From positions 1-17,056 of the forward strand of contig CAITID010000086.1 of NCBI GenBank assembly GCA_903892335.1: 17,056 bases of DNA, read 5' to 3'. Each line of letters starts with the position of its first letter. Position 1 is the stretch's first letter. The DNA is from an uncultured Actinomycetes bacterium. Its GTDB lineage: Bacteria > Actinomycetota > Actinomycetes > Nanopelagicales > Nanopelagicaceae. Shown here in pieces: positions 1-7,539 of the stretch. Made by a program: the position numbers and the translations under genes. The notes under the pieces are model-generated. The model searched no databases and had not been told where the DNA came from. It was given only the letters and a program-made list of their open reading frames with translations.

Positions 1-593
1 ATTGAGATCCGATTATCATCATAAATAACCTTTAAATTCCCAAGTTGTTGCAAGCCCGCAAGGGATGATGCTTCAGCGCTTACGCCTTCTTGTAAATCAC
101 CATCTGAGCAAATAACCCAAATATTGTGATCAAATAAATCACTCTTATTCGCAGGGTCCAGTAAACCTTTTTCATATCGCGCCGCCATTGCCATGCCAAC
201 ACCATTTGCAACTCCTTGGCCAAGTGGGCCGGTAGTTGTTTCAACACCAATTGTGTGGCCATACTCAGGATGTCCAGGTGTTAAAGCATTTAAGGTACGA
301 AAGCTTTTCAGATCTGATAATTCAACCCCATAACCAGACAGGAATAATTGAATATAAAGTGTTAACGAGGAGTGACCGCAAGAGAGAATAAATCTGTCCC
401 TGGCTATCCATTTTGGATGGGCTGGATCATGCTTTAAAAACCGCTGAAACAATGTATAGGCAACTGGTGCAAGTGACATCGCAGTTCCAGGATGACCATT
501 ACCTACCTTTTGAACTGCATCCATTGCTAGTGCGCGGCTTATCCTGACCGCGTCATCATCTAAATCACTCCACTTGTTGGGATTTAAATTCAT
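1..593 (-). CDS. tkt: Transketolase, N-terminal part (cut by window edge)
   Basis: Transketolase moves two-carbon ketol units between sugar phosphates in the non-oxidative pentose phosphate pathway, using thiamine diphosphate (TPP). 197 codons are visible; the full protein is usually near 700 residues, so the pyrimidine-binding and C-terminal domains lie outside the window. Seen on the minus strand: GHPGTAMS (His34), SCGHSS (His74), GPLGQG (122-127), and the TPP/metal motif beginning SDGDLQEG (Asp164) and closing at YDDN (Asn194). The SDGD form in place of GDGC is, from memory, normal for actinobacteria. The ATG at 593 overlaps the ctaA stop as ATGA and has a GGAGG ribosome site at 603-607, so translation is probably coupled to ctaA. 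The tkt-ctaA-suf neighbourhood is also found in Mycobacterium. Identity is secure. Confidence 0.96.
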   Translation of the reverse strand, partial: MNLNPNKWSDLDDDAVRISRALAMDAVQKVGNGHPGTAMSLAPVAYTLFQRFLKHDPAHPKWIARDRFILSCGHSSLTLYIQLFLSGYGVELSDLKSFRTLNALTPGHPEYGHTIGVETTTGPLGQGVANGVGMAMAARYEKGLLDPANKSDLFDHNIWVICSDGDLQEGVSAEASSLAGLQQLGNLKVIYDDNRIS

Positions 594-1486
594 TTACTTC
601 CGCCTCCAATAAGTTTGATGTTTACTGATTTAAATAATGACCATACTGCTATCCAAGTTAGTGTTGAGCCAAGTAAATGAAAACCCACCAACAATTCTGG
701 TAGTCCCGTGAAGTATTGAACATACCCAATAATGCCTTGCAAGAAAATAATTAGGAGAAGAATGTTATTTCTTCGGTATATGACACCTTTTAAGTTTTTA
801 GTTAAAAGCCACACAATAATTGTGATGACCGAAAGGATTATCACAAAATCCGCATGCAGTACTGAAACTGTCTGGGGGTCAAAGGAGAAGCGTTTAGTTT
901 TTTCATCCCCAGCGTGGGGTCCGCTGCCAGTAACGATAGTTCCAAGAATTAGAACACCAGCAGTTACAAATACTTGTGCGCGAATCAAGGTTGTTTGTAT
1001 GGTGTCAGATTTTTGTGTTTGGATACCAACTATCGCAAATCTAAGGGAGGCAGCGCCAGAGATTAGGAGCATAGAGAGCAGCAAGTGGGCGGCTACTGGA
1101 ATTGGATTAAGATCTGTTAATACAGTTATTCCACCCAGTATTCCTTGACCAAAAATTCCCAGAACTTGACCAAGTGCTAGTGAGCGAATTGCTGATTTAT
1201 TTGCTACAGATTTGCTAACTCGAACTGCGATTACCAAAGCAATTAGAGCAACTAAGAGCAACAAAAAAGTAAGTAATCTATTGCCAAACTCGATCCAAGC
1301 ATGTAATTGACCTTCAGCTTGTTTTGGTACTGGCGTGTATGAACCAGGAGTGCACTCTGGCCAGGTTGGACAACCCAGGCCTGATCCAGTTAAGCGCACT
1401 GCGCCACCAGTGACTACTAAAGCTGCCTGCAGAATTAGAAGCAAAGTAAAGATGCGACCCTGTATTGATTTTCTGCTTAGGATCAT
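590..1486 (-). CDS. ctaA: Heme A synthase (COX15/CtaA family)
   Basis: Converts heme O to heme A in the membrane for cytochrome aa3 oxidase. The 298-residue protein has about eight hydrophobic segments in two similar halves, as the family does. Visible motifs are TGSGLGCPTWPEC, whose Cys39/Cys45 is the extracellular loop cysteine pair, and histidines in AAHLLLS (134), LHADF (211) and GFHLLGS (270) that match three of the four heme-ligand positions. The fourth, in the ExxHR motif of Bacillus CtaA, reads EFGNR (66-70), with Asn69 in place of His. The start ATG at 1486 has no Shine-Dalgarno site but has a TAGGCT hexamer exactly at -12 to -7, suggesting a leaderless mRNA. It overlaps tkt by 4 bp and is divergent from sufR. 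Confidence 0.93.
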   Translation of the reverse strand: MILSRKSIQGRIFTLLLILQAALVVTGGAVRLTGSGLGCPTWPECTPGSYTPVPKQAEGQLHAWIEFGNRLLTFLLLLVALIALVIAVRVSKSVANKSAIRSLALGQVLGIFGQGILGGITVLTDLNPIPVAAHLLLSMLLISGAASLRFAIVGIQTQKSDTIQTTLIRAQVFVTAGVLILGTIVTGSGPHAGDEKTKRFSFDPQTVSVLHADFVIILSVITIIVWLLTKNLKGVIYRRNNILLLIIFLQGIIGYVQYFTGLPELLVGFHLLGSTLTWIAVWSLFKSVNIKLIGGGSK

Positions 1487-1492
1487 GTTTTA

Positions 1493-1498
1493 AGCCTA
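1493..1498 (-). promoter_or_regulatory. Candidate -10 box of a leaderless ctaA transcript
   Basis: Reads TAGGCT on the minus strand, fitting TANNNT at -12 to -7 relative to the A of the ctaA ATG. That is the spacing expected when transcription starts at the start codon, as is common in actinobacteria. No ribosome binding site lies between it and the ATG. I see no well-spaced -35 box. Inference only. Confidence 0.5.
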
Positions 1499-1547
1499 TT
1501 AGGTGAGGGGGGCGTCAGGGCTGTATTTGATCGACAAGTTGGGCAAC

Positions 1548-1567
1548 CTCACACCCAAATCTGTGAG
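1548..1567. promoter_or_regulatory. Predicted SufR operator (inverted repeat)
   Basis: A perfect 6-bp inverted repeat, CTCACA (1548-1553), 8-bp spacer, TGTGAG (1562-1567), lies in the ctaA-sufR divergent gap, 41 bp before the sufR GTG. Half-sites containing ACAC/TGTGA are, as I recall, reported for mycobacterial SufR upstream of the suf operon. A second, tighter palindrome, GTTG-GG-CAAC, sits at 1538-1547 just beside it. Binding by SufR is inferred from position and symmetry, not shown. Confidence 0.6.
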
Positions 1568-1608
1568 ATCAAGTAGCAATATCTGGCTATTTACGCAACA
1601 CTTCTGTT

Positions 1609-2286
1609 GTGAAAAGAAATGAGCCAGACCGTACTCGGGACCAGGTTGCTAAAGCGATCCTGGAGGGTGGGCCTGCAACAGCTGCGGATCTAGCCGACCG
1701 TTTAAAAATTACACCAGCTGGTATTCGCCGCCACCTAGACTCTTTAATTTCAGAAGGTGTGTTAATTGCAAGGCAGCCATATCCATCAGCGGTTTCTAAG
1801 GGACGCGGTCGTCCATCTAAATTTTTTGTAATGAGCGATAAGGGACGAGAGAAATTCGAACATTCTTATGATGATCTTGCCGTATCGGCTTTGAAGTTTA
1901 TGAGTTCTAAAAGCGGAGAGCATTTAGTAAAGGAGTTTGCTCAATCACGTGCGATCGAGATTGAACGAAAAGCGGAGTTGATCAAGAAATCAGATAAATC
2001 TATTGCTGATAAAAGCAAATCACTTGCCAAACTTTTAACAACGGAGGGTTTTGCCGCCTCTGCTGGCAAGAAAGGAAAAGGCGAGGAGATTTGCCAACAT
2101 CATTGTCCGATAGCTCATGTAGCTTCGGAGTTTCCACAATTATGTGATGAAGAGACAGCAGCATTTTCACGAATTTTAGGAACCCATGTGCAGCGATTAG
2201 CAACTATTGCCCATGGTGATGGAGTTTGTACGACCTATATTCCAGCAGCAGTTAAAACAAACAAACGAGAGAGAGCCAACGCATGA
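1609..2286 (+). CDS. sufR: SufR, iron-sulfur winged-helix repressor of the suf operon
   Basis: Transcriptional regulator that senses Fe-S cluster status and represses the suf operon when clusters are sufficient. Residues 10-55 form a DeoR/MarR-like winged helix (ATAADLADRLKITPAGIRRH is the recognition region), followed by a KGRGRPSKFF wing. The C-terminal half has four cysteines, 162, 166, 179 and 207, in a C-X3-C-X12-C-X27-C pattern that fits the cluster-binding set of actinobacterial SufR. At 225 residues it is close to the family size. GTG at 1609 is the first possible start after an in-frame stop at 1564. It has no Shine-Dalgarno, and its -12 to -7 hexamer (AACACT) only weakly resembles a leaderless -10. 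It is the first gene of the operon and overlaps sufB by ATGA, so the repressor is likely autoregulated. Confidence 0.9.
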   Translation: MKRNEPDRTRDQVAKAILEGGPATAADLADRLKITPAGIRRHLDSLISEGVLIARQPYPSAVSKGRGRPSKFFVMSDKGREKFEHSYDDLAVSALKFMSSKSGEHLVKEFAQSRAIEIERKAELIKKSDKSIADKSKSLAKLLTTEGFAASAGKKGKGEEICQHHCPIAHVASEFPQLCDEETAAFSRILGTHVQRLATIAHGDGVCTTYIPAAVKTNKRERANA

Positions 2287-3695
2287 GCCAAATCACCCAT
2301 CCAGAGTTAGAGGGCATTGGAAAGTATGAGTACGGCTGGTCTGATAAAAATGATGCTGGTTCAAATTCAAGGCGCGGACTTAACGAAGAGGTAGTTCGAG
2401 ATATCTCAGCTAAGAAGAGTGAACCGCAATGGATGCTCGATCTTCGCTTGAAAGGCTTGTCTTTATTTGAAAAGAAGCCAATGCCATCTTGGGGTTCAGA
2501 TTTATCTGGAATATTTTTCGACACCATCAAATACTTTGTAAGATCAACTGAGAAGCAGGCGACCACATGGGAAGAGCTGCCAGATGATATTAAAAATACT
2601 TATGATCGCTTAGGTATTCCAGAAGCAGAAAAGCAAAGACTAGTTTCAGGTGTAGCAGCCCAATATGAGTCTGAGGTTGTTTATCACTCAATTCGTGAAG
2701 ATCTAGAAAAGCAAGGTGTTTTATTCTTAGACACTGATACCGCATTGCGTGAGCATGAAGAGTTATTTCGCGAATACTTTGGAACAGTAATTCCAGTTGG
2801 CGATAACAAATTTGCTGCTTTAAACACATCAGTTTGGTCGGGTGGATCATTTATCTATGTGCCAAAGGGCGTCAAGGTAGATATTCCGTTACAAGCCTAC
2901 TTCCGCATTAATACTGAAAACATGGGTCAATTTGAGCGAACATTAATCATCGCTGATGAGGATTCATACATTCACTATGTTGAGGGTTGCACAGCTCCAA
3001 TTTACTCATCTGATTCACTGCACTCAGCGGTGGTTGAAATTATTGTTAAGAAGAATGCTCGCGTTCGATACACAACAATTCAAAACTGGTCTAACAACGT
3101 TTATAACTTAGTAACTAAGCGTGCAACATGTGCTGAAGGTGCAACTATGGAATGGATCGATGGCAATATCGGTTCGAAGGTAACCATGAAATATCCAGCA
3201 GTTATGTTGATGGGCCCACATTCAAAGGGTGAAACACTTTCGATTGCTTTTGCTGGTGAAGGTCAGCATCAAGATTCAGGTGCAAAGATGGTTCACGCTG
3301 CGCCATACACATCATCAACAATTATTTCTAAGTCTGTTGCTCGCGGTGGTGGTAGAACTTCTTATCGTGGATTGGTAAAGATCGAAGAAGGAGCACATCA
3401 CTCAAAGAGCACTGTGAAATGTGATGCATTACTTGTAGACACAATCTCTCGCTCCGATACGTACCCATATGTAGATATCCGCGAAGATGATGTGTCGATG
3501 GGGCATGAAGCAACCGTTTCTAAGGTCAGTGATGATCAACTCTTTTACTTAATGTCTCGGGGATTAACTGAGGATGAAGCTATGGCGATGATCGTTCGAG
3601 GTTTTATTGAGCCGATCGCAAAAGAATTGCCAATGGAGTACGCACTTGAGTTAAATCGTTTAATTGAGTTACAAATGGAAGGTGCAGTTGGTTAA
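2283..3695 (+). CDS. sufB: SufB, Fe-S cluster assembly scaffold
   Basis: Core subunit of the SufBC2D complex on which nascent Fe-S clusters are built in the cytoplasm. At 470 residues it has normal family length. The beta-helix core is well conserved: SVWSGGSFIYVPKGV (183-197), YVEGCTAP (Cys236), RATC (Cys283), ARGGGRTSYRG (353-363), VKCDALL (Cys380, corresponding to E. coli Cys405) and MGHEATVSK (Glu409, corresponding to E. coli Glu434). The sequence runs uninterrupted through the conserved core, so it carries no intein, unlike the Mycobacterium tuberculosis SufB. ATG 2283 overlaps the sufR stop (ATGA) and the TAA overlaps the sufD ATG (TAATG), implying coupled translation. Identity is certain. 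Confidence 0.98.
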   Translation: MSQITHPELEGIGKYEYGWSDKNDAGSNSRRGLNEEVVRDISAKKSEPQWMLDLRLKGLSLFEKKPMPSWGSDLSGIFFDTIKYFVRSTEKQATTWEELPDDIKNTYDRLGIPEAEKQRLVSGVAAQYESEVVYHSIREDLEKQGVLFLDTDTALREHEELFREYFGTVIPVGDNKFAALNTSVWSGGSFIYVPKGVKVDIPLQAYFRINTENMGQFERTLIIADEDSYIHYVEGCTAPIYSSDSLHSAVVEIIVKKNARVRYTTIQNWSNNVYNLVTKRATCAEGATMEWIDGNIGSKVTMKYPAVMLMGPHSKGETLSIAFAGEGQHQDSGAKMVHAAPYTSSTIISKSVARGGGRTSYRGLVKIEEGAHHSKSTVKCDALLVDTISRSDTYPYVDIREDDVSMGHEATVSKVSDDQLFYLMSRGLTEDEAMAMIVRGFIEPIAKELPMEYALELNRLIELQMEGAVG

Positions 3696-4780
3696 TGAGT
3701 TCATTAACCACCAATTACTTAGCACCTTCAGGCCGGGAAGAAGCGTGGCGCTTTACACCACTTAAGCGTCTTGCCGGTTTGGCGGATCCAAGCACATCTA
3801 CAAGTAGTGAAGTAACCTTTTTGTTTAAATCAGGGCAATCACCGCAAGTAGATTTCAAGGATGTAGTCAGCTCTACGCTGCCACCAACTTATGTCAGCAC
3901 AGATCTGATTACTAACCGTGTTCGCAGTGAATCACTGACAACTTCGCATTTAAAAATTGCAAAAGATGCCCAATTAACAGAACCGATTATGTTGGGACGA
4001 AATTGCACTGGAAAGCCGCAAACTGCTCGATTAGTAATTGAAGCAGGGATTAACAGTGTCGCAACGGTAATCATTGAAAATCAAGGCGCAGCGCAAATTG
4101 GTGAAGAGATTGAAATTATTGTTTCCTCAGGGGCTCGGCTTAATTTTGTAACATTGCAAGAATGGAGCTCAGAGGCAATTCATTTAGGCCAGCACCATGC
4201 AATGATTGCTAAAGATGGCGAGTTTAATTCATATGTAATCACAGTTGGTGGCTCTGTTGTTAGATTAAACCCAACAGTTGATTTCACTGGCGAAGGAGCA
4301 AGTGCCAACTTATTTGGCCTGTATTTTGCAACCAGTGGTCAGCATCTAGAACATCGAATTCATGTGGACCATAAAATCGCAAATGCGAAATCTCGAGTCA
4401 ATTACAAAGGTGCCTTGTCTGGTAAAGACGCACGAACTGTTTGGATTGGCGATGTCTTTATCCATAAAGGCGCAGATGGCACAGATACATATGAGTTAAA
4501 TCGAAACTTACTGTTAACAGATGGCGCACGCGCAGATTCAGTTCCTAATCTTGAGATTGAAACTGGTGAAATCGTTGGAGCAGGTCACGCAAGTACAACT
4601 GGGCGATTTGATGATGAACAGCTTTTCTACTTGCAATCAAGAGGCATTCCTTCTGAGATAGCTCGCAGATTAGTTATTCGAGGATTCTTTGCCGAAATTA
4701 TTGGAAAATTAAATAATGAAGTAATCCAAGAGCGAATCATGGATCGAATTGATCTTGAACTTGCCCAGGTTGGTGTCTGA
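3695..4780 (+). CDS. sufD: SufD, Fe-S cluster assembly scaffold partner
   Basis: Paralogue of SufB that pairs with it and SufC in the SufBCD complex; it is needed for iron acquisition and cluster formation. 361 residues. The N-terminal GREEAWRFTPL (13-23) is the usual SufD opening, the middle is the beta-helix, and the C-terminal block contains KGALSGKDARTVWIGDV (238-254), VPNLEIET and GAGHASTTGRFDDEQLFYL. His298 in that last block corresponds to E. coli SufD His360, proposed to join SufB Cys405 at the assembly site. One-base overlaps with sufB upstream (TAATG) and the Rieske gene downstream (TGATG). No anomalies seen. Confidence 0.96.
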   Translation: MSSLTTNYLAPSGREEAWRFTPLKRLAGLADPSTSTSSEVTFLFKSGQSPQVDFKDVVSSTLPPTYVSTDLITNRVRSESLTTSHLKIAKDAQLTEPIMLGRNCTGKPQTARLVIEAGINSVATVIIENQGAAQIGEEIEIIVSSGARLNFVTLQEWSSEAIHLGQHHAMIAKDGEFNSYVITVGGSVVRLNPTVDFTGEGASANLFGLYFATSGQHLEHRIHVDHKIANAKSRVNYKGALSGKDARTVWIGDVFIHKGADGTDTYELNRNLLLTDGARADSVPNLEIETGEIVGAGHASTTGRFDDEQLFYLQSRGIPSEIARRLVIRGFFAEIIGKLNNEVIQERIMDRIDLELAQVGV

Positions 4781-5076
4781 TGAGTGAGTTAGCTTTTGAT
4801 TCACTTGCGGACGGCAAGCCGGTAAGTATCGATGTCAATGGCACTGCTGTTTGTGTTGCTCGTGTTGGTGATGATGTTTTTGCAGTTGCAGATACTTGTT
4901 CACATGCCGAAGCTTCACTGGCTGAAGGCGATATCACTGGGTACAAATTGGAATGCTGGCTGCATGGCGCCGAATTTGATTTAAGAACCGGTGAGGCACT
5001 AACGCCACCGGCAACCCAAGCTTTGCAGAAGTTTAAAGTAGAACGTAACGGCAACCAAGTAGTTATAAGCGAATAA
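4780..5076 (+). CDS. Rieske [2Fe-2S] ferredoxin within the suf operon
   Basis: A 98-residue stand-alone Rieske domain of the kind annotated as dioxygenase ferredoxin subunit. The two ligand boxes are intact: C40-S-H42 and C59-W-L-H62-G, giving two Cys and two His for a [2Fe-2S] cluster. There is no signal peptide or membrane anchor, so it is cytoplasmic, unlike cytochrome bc Rieske proteins. No oxygenase genes are nearby. Its place between sufD and sufC, with a one-base overlap to sufD, is a recurrent actinobacterial arrangement and suggests an electron-transfer role in cluster assembly or repair, or a cluster client or sensor. The cluster type is secure; the exact job is inferred. Confidence 0.9.
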   Translation: MSELAFDSLADGKPVSIDVNGTAVCVARVGDDVFAVADTCSHAEASLAEGDITGYKLECWLHGAEFDLRTGEALTPPATQALQKFKVERNGNQVVISE

Positions 5077-5087
5077 GGGAGAAATCA

Positions 5088-5840
5088 ATGAGTGAATTAA
5101 TTGTTAAGAATCTACAGGTTAGCGTTGTTACCGATGCTGGAACTAAGGAAATTCTGCGGGGAGTTGATCTAACGGTTCGCTCAGGTGAAACTCATGCCAT
5201 CATGGGTCCAAATGGTTCCGGAAAATCAACTCTTGCTTATTCAATTGCTGGTCATCCAAAATACACAGTAACTGGTGGTTCGGTAACTTTAGACGGTGCT
5301 GATGTTTTAGAAATGTCAGTTGATGAAAGAGCTAAAGCAGGCCTGTTTTTAGCAATGCAGTATCCAGTTGAGGTACCAGGTGTTTCAGTATCTAATTTCT
5401 TGCGAACTGCAGTTACAGCAATTCGTGGTGAAGCACCGAAGGTAAGAACATGGGTCGGTGAAGTAAAAGCTGCGATGGCATCTTTAAATATGGACACGGC
5501 TTTCTCAGAGCGCAATGTCAATGAAGGATTCTCCGGCGGAGAAAAGAAGCGCCATGAGATTTTGCAGATGGAATTGTTACGGCCAAAGATTGCCATTCTT
5601 GATGAAACTGACTCTGGTTTAGATGTTGACGCACTACGAATCGTTTCAGAAGGTGTAAATCGGGTGAAATCAAACTCTGATCTTGGTGTCATGCTAATTA
5701 CTCACTACACCAGAATTCTGCGCTACTTAAAGCCAGATTTTGTGCACGTTTTTGCTAACGGTAAAATTGTTGAAGCAGGCGGACCTGAATTAGCAGACAA
5801 ATTAGAAGAACAGGGTTACGCAGCTTATACATCTGCTTAA
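5088..5840 (+). CDS. sufC: SufC, ABC-type ATPase of the SUF complex
   Basis: Cytoplasmic ABC ATPase that drives conformational change in SufB-SufD during cluster assembly; it is not a transporter. 250 residues, the normal size. Motifs: Walker A GPNGSGKS (40-47), Q-loop at MQYPVEVPGVS (90-100), signature FSGGEKKRHEILQ (148-160), Walker B IAILDETDSGLD (168-179) and the H-loop His206 in ITHYTRIL. The signature and the DETDSGLD D-loop are specific to SufC rather than general ABC proteins. ATG 5088 follows an AAGGGAGAA ribosome site, the clearest within the operon. It sits 11 bp after the Rieske gene and 5 bp before sufS. Confidence 0.98.
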   Translation: MSELIVKNLQVSVVTDAGTKEILRGVDLTVRSGETHAIMGPNGSGKSTLAYSIAGHPKYTVTGGSVTLDGADVLEMSVDERAKAGLFLAMQYPVEVPGVSVSNFLRTAVTAIRGEAPKVRTWVGEVKAAMASLNMDTAFSERNVNEGFSGGEKKRHEILQMELLRPKIAILDETDSGLDVDALRIVSEGVNRVKSNSDLGVMLITHYTRILRYLKPDFVHVFANGKIVEAGGPELADKLEEQGYAAYTSA

Positions 5841-5845
5841 ACTAA

Positions 5846-7096
5846 ATGATTGATCTAACTAAATATCTAGAAGACTTTCCGATCCTGCAGCGCACCGTTC
5901 GTGGTGGAAATCGGTTAGTTTATTTAGATAGCGGAGCCACATCTCAAAAACCAGAGGTGGTAATCGCAGCCGAATCAAACTTTTACCGCAAACATAACTC
6001 AGCAGTTCATCGCGGTGCGCACTTACTGGCAGAGGAAGCCTCACTAGCCTATGAATCCGCACGGGAAAATGTTGCGAAATTCATTGGTGCTGAAATTGTT
6101 GAAACAATATTCACGAAAAGTGCGACGGAATCGATCAATGCACTGGCTTACTCCTTTAGTAATAGTGAACCAGGATCAAAATTTCATCTTAAATCCGGGG
6201 ATGAGATCCTCGTTTCAGAGATGGAACATCATGCAAATCTTATTCCCTGGCAACAGTTAGCAAAGCGCACTGGAGCTAAATTACGATGGTTTGAAGTTAC
6301 CCCAGAGGGACGTTTGGACTTAAGTAAAATTTCTGAGTTAATCAATAAGAAAACAAAGATTGTGGCAATCACTCATCAATCCAATGTTCTCGGCAGCATC
6401 ACACCACTTTCGAAAATCACAGCGGCTGCGAAATCAGTAGGTGCGATCGTTGTGTTGGATGCCTGTCAGTCGGTGCCACATTTTGAAGTTAATGTTAAAA
6501 AATTAGATGTAGATTTCATCGCATTCTCTGGTCATAAAATGCTCGGACCTACTGGTATTGGTGTTTTGTGGGGTCGCCAGTCGTTACTTGAAGAGATGCC
6601 ACCCTTTCTATTTGGCGGCTCAATGATTGATTCAGTAACTATGGAACAGTCAACCTGGGCAGAACTGCCGCGAAAATTTGAGGCTGGTGTTCCCAATATG
6701 GCACAAGCAGTTGGCTTATCGGCAGCTGTTGATTACATAAATCAGATTGGTATTTCAAACATCCATGAACACGAGAATCAATTGACTAAAGCTTTGTTGG
6801 CAGGATTAGCGCATATGCAAGGAGTCAAAGTCATTGGGCCAACAGATTTAACAGAGCGAGGAGCCGTCGTTTCCTTTACCGTTGACGGCATACATCCTCA
6901 TGATGTTGGACAAGTTTTGGATCAATATGGAATTGCGGTTCGAACCGGTCATCACTGTGCATGGCCTTTAATGCGCAAGTTAAACGTCGTTGGAACAACT
7001 CGAGCATCTTTTCATTTATACAACTCTATTTCTGATGTTGAAAAACTCTTGGAGGGTATCGCCCAAGTTCAAAGTTATTTCAAGGTGAATAAGTAA
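5846..7096 (+). CDS. sufS: SufS, cysteine desulfurase
   Basis: PLP enzyme that removes sulfur from L-cysteine as a persulfide for the SUF scaffold, releasing alanine. 416 residues, a group II desulfurase. Visible: substrate and cofactor region LDSGATSQKP (27-36), EMEHHANLIPW (125-135), Asp205 in VVLDACQSV, the PLP Schiff-base Lys231 in FSGHKMLGPTGIGVLWG, and the catalytic Cys371 in RTGHHCAWPLM. The following sufU gene points to SufU, not SufE, as sulfur acceptor. ATG 5846 has almost no Shine-Dalgarno, so translation probably depends on ribosomes arriving from sufC 5 bp upstream. The stop overlaps the sufU start (TAATG). Confidence 0.97.
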   Translation: MIDLTKYLEDFPILQRTVRGGNRLVYLDSGATSQKPEVVIAAESNFYRKHNSAVHRGAHLLAEEASLAYESARENVAKFIGAEIVETIFTKSATESINALAYSFSNSEPGSKFHLKSGDEILVSEMEHHANLIPWQQLAKRTGAKLRWFEVTPEGRLDLSKISELINKKTKIVAITHQSNVLGSITPLSKITAAAKSVGAIVVLDACQSVPHFEVNVKKLDVDFIAFSGHKMLGPTGIGVLWGRQSLLEEMPPFLFGGSMIDSVTMEQSTWAELPRKFEAGVPNMAQAVGLSAAVDYINQIGISNIHEHENQLTKALLAGLAHMQGVKVIGPTDLTERGAVVSFTVDGIHPHDVGQVLDQYGIAVRTGHHCAWPLMRKLNVVGTTRASFHLYNSISDVEKLLEGIAQVQSYFKVNK

Positions 7097-7530
7097 TGGA
7101 GTTAGATTCACTTTATCAAGAGGTGATCCTTGATCACTATCGAAACCCGCATCATAAAGGTTTATCTGGGGAATTTGATGTGCAGGTTAAGCACAACAAC
7201 CCAAGTTGTGGTGATGAAGTTACCTTAAATCTTTCAATATCAAATGGAGTGATTAAAGGGATTTCATGGGACGGTGTGGGTTGTTCTATTTCAATGGCGA
7301 GTGTTTCAATGATGAGTGATCTAGTTATTGACCAGCAGTACTCTCGCGCAGTTGAGATTTTAAATCAGTTCACATCCTTGATGCAAAGCAAAGGTCAGTC
7401 AAAAGGTGATGAAGAGTTGCTAGAGGATGCAGTTGCATTTGCGGGAGTTTCAAAATTTCCGGCCAGAATTAAATGCGCGCTTTTAGGCTGGATGGCTTTT
7501 AAAGATGCTTCTTCGCAGGCAATGGAATAG
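7096..7530 (+). CDS. sufU: SufU, zinc-dependent sulfur acceptor for SufS
   Basis: Takes persulfide sulfur from SufS and passes it to SufB; an IscU-like fold but used as a sulfurtransferase in Gram-positive bacteria. 144 residues. The zinc ligands of the Bacillus protein are all present: Cys38 and Asp40 in NPSCGDE, Cys63 in GVGCSISMAS, and Cys127 in RIKCALLGW. The stretch between the second and third ligand carries the extra segment that separates SufU from IscU. Starts one base into the sufS stop codon and is followed 9 bp later by the MIP18-type gene. Identity is secure from motifs plus context. Confidence 0.95.
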   Translation: MELDSLYQEVILDHYRNPHHKGLSGEFDVQVKHNNPSCGDEVTLNLSISNGVIKGISWDGVGCSISMASVSMMSDLVIDQQYSRAVEILNQFTSLMQSKGQSKGDEELLEDAVAFAGVSKFPARIKCALLGWMAFKDASSQAME

Positions 7531-7539
7531 GATTTGCAC

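Noticed and set aside
732..1148. 138-codon open frame on the plus strand inside ctaA
   Set aside because: It lies antisense to a well-conserved membrane protein and its translation shows no recognisable motif or ribosome site.
5252..5692. 146-codon open frame antisense to sufC
   Set aside because: It mirrors a conserved ATPase gene; no motif and no ribosome site.
7534..7539. TTG start for the SufT-type gene, two codons upstream
   Set aside because: ATG 7540 has better ribosome-site spacing from AGGA 7529-7532.
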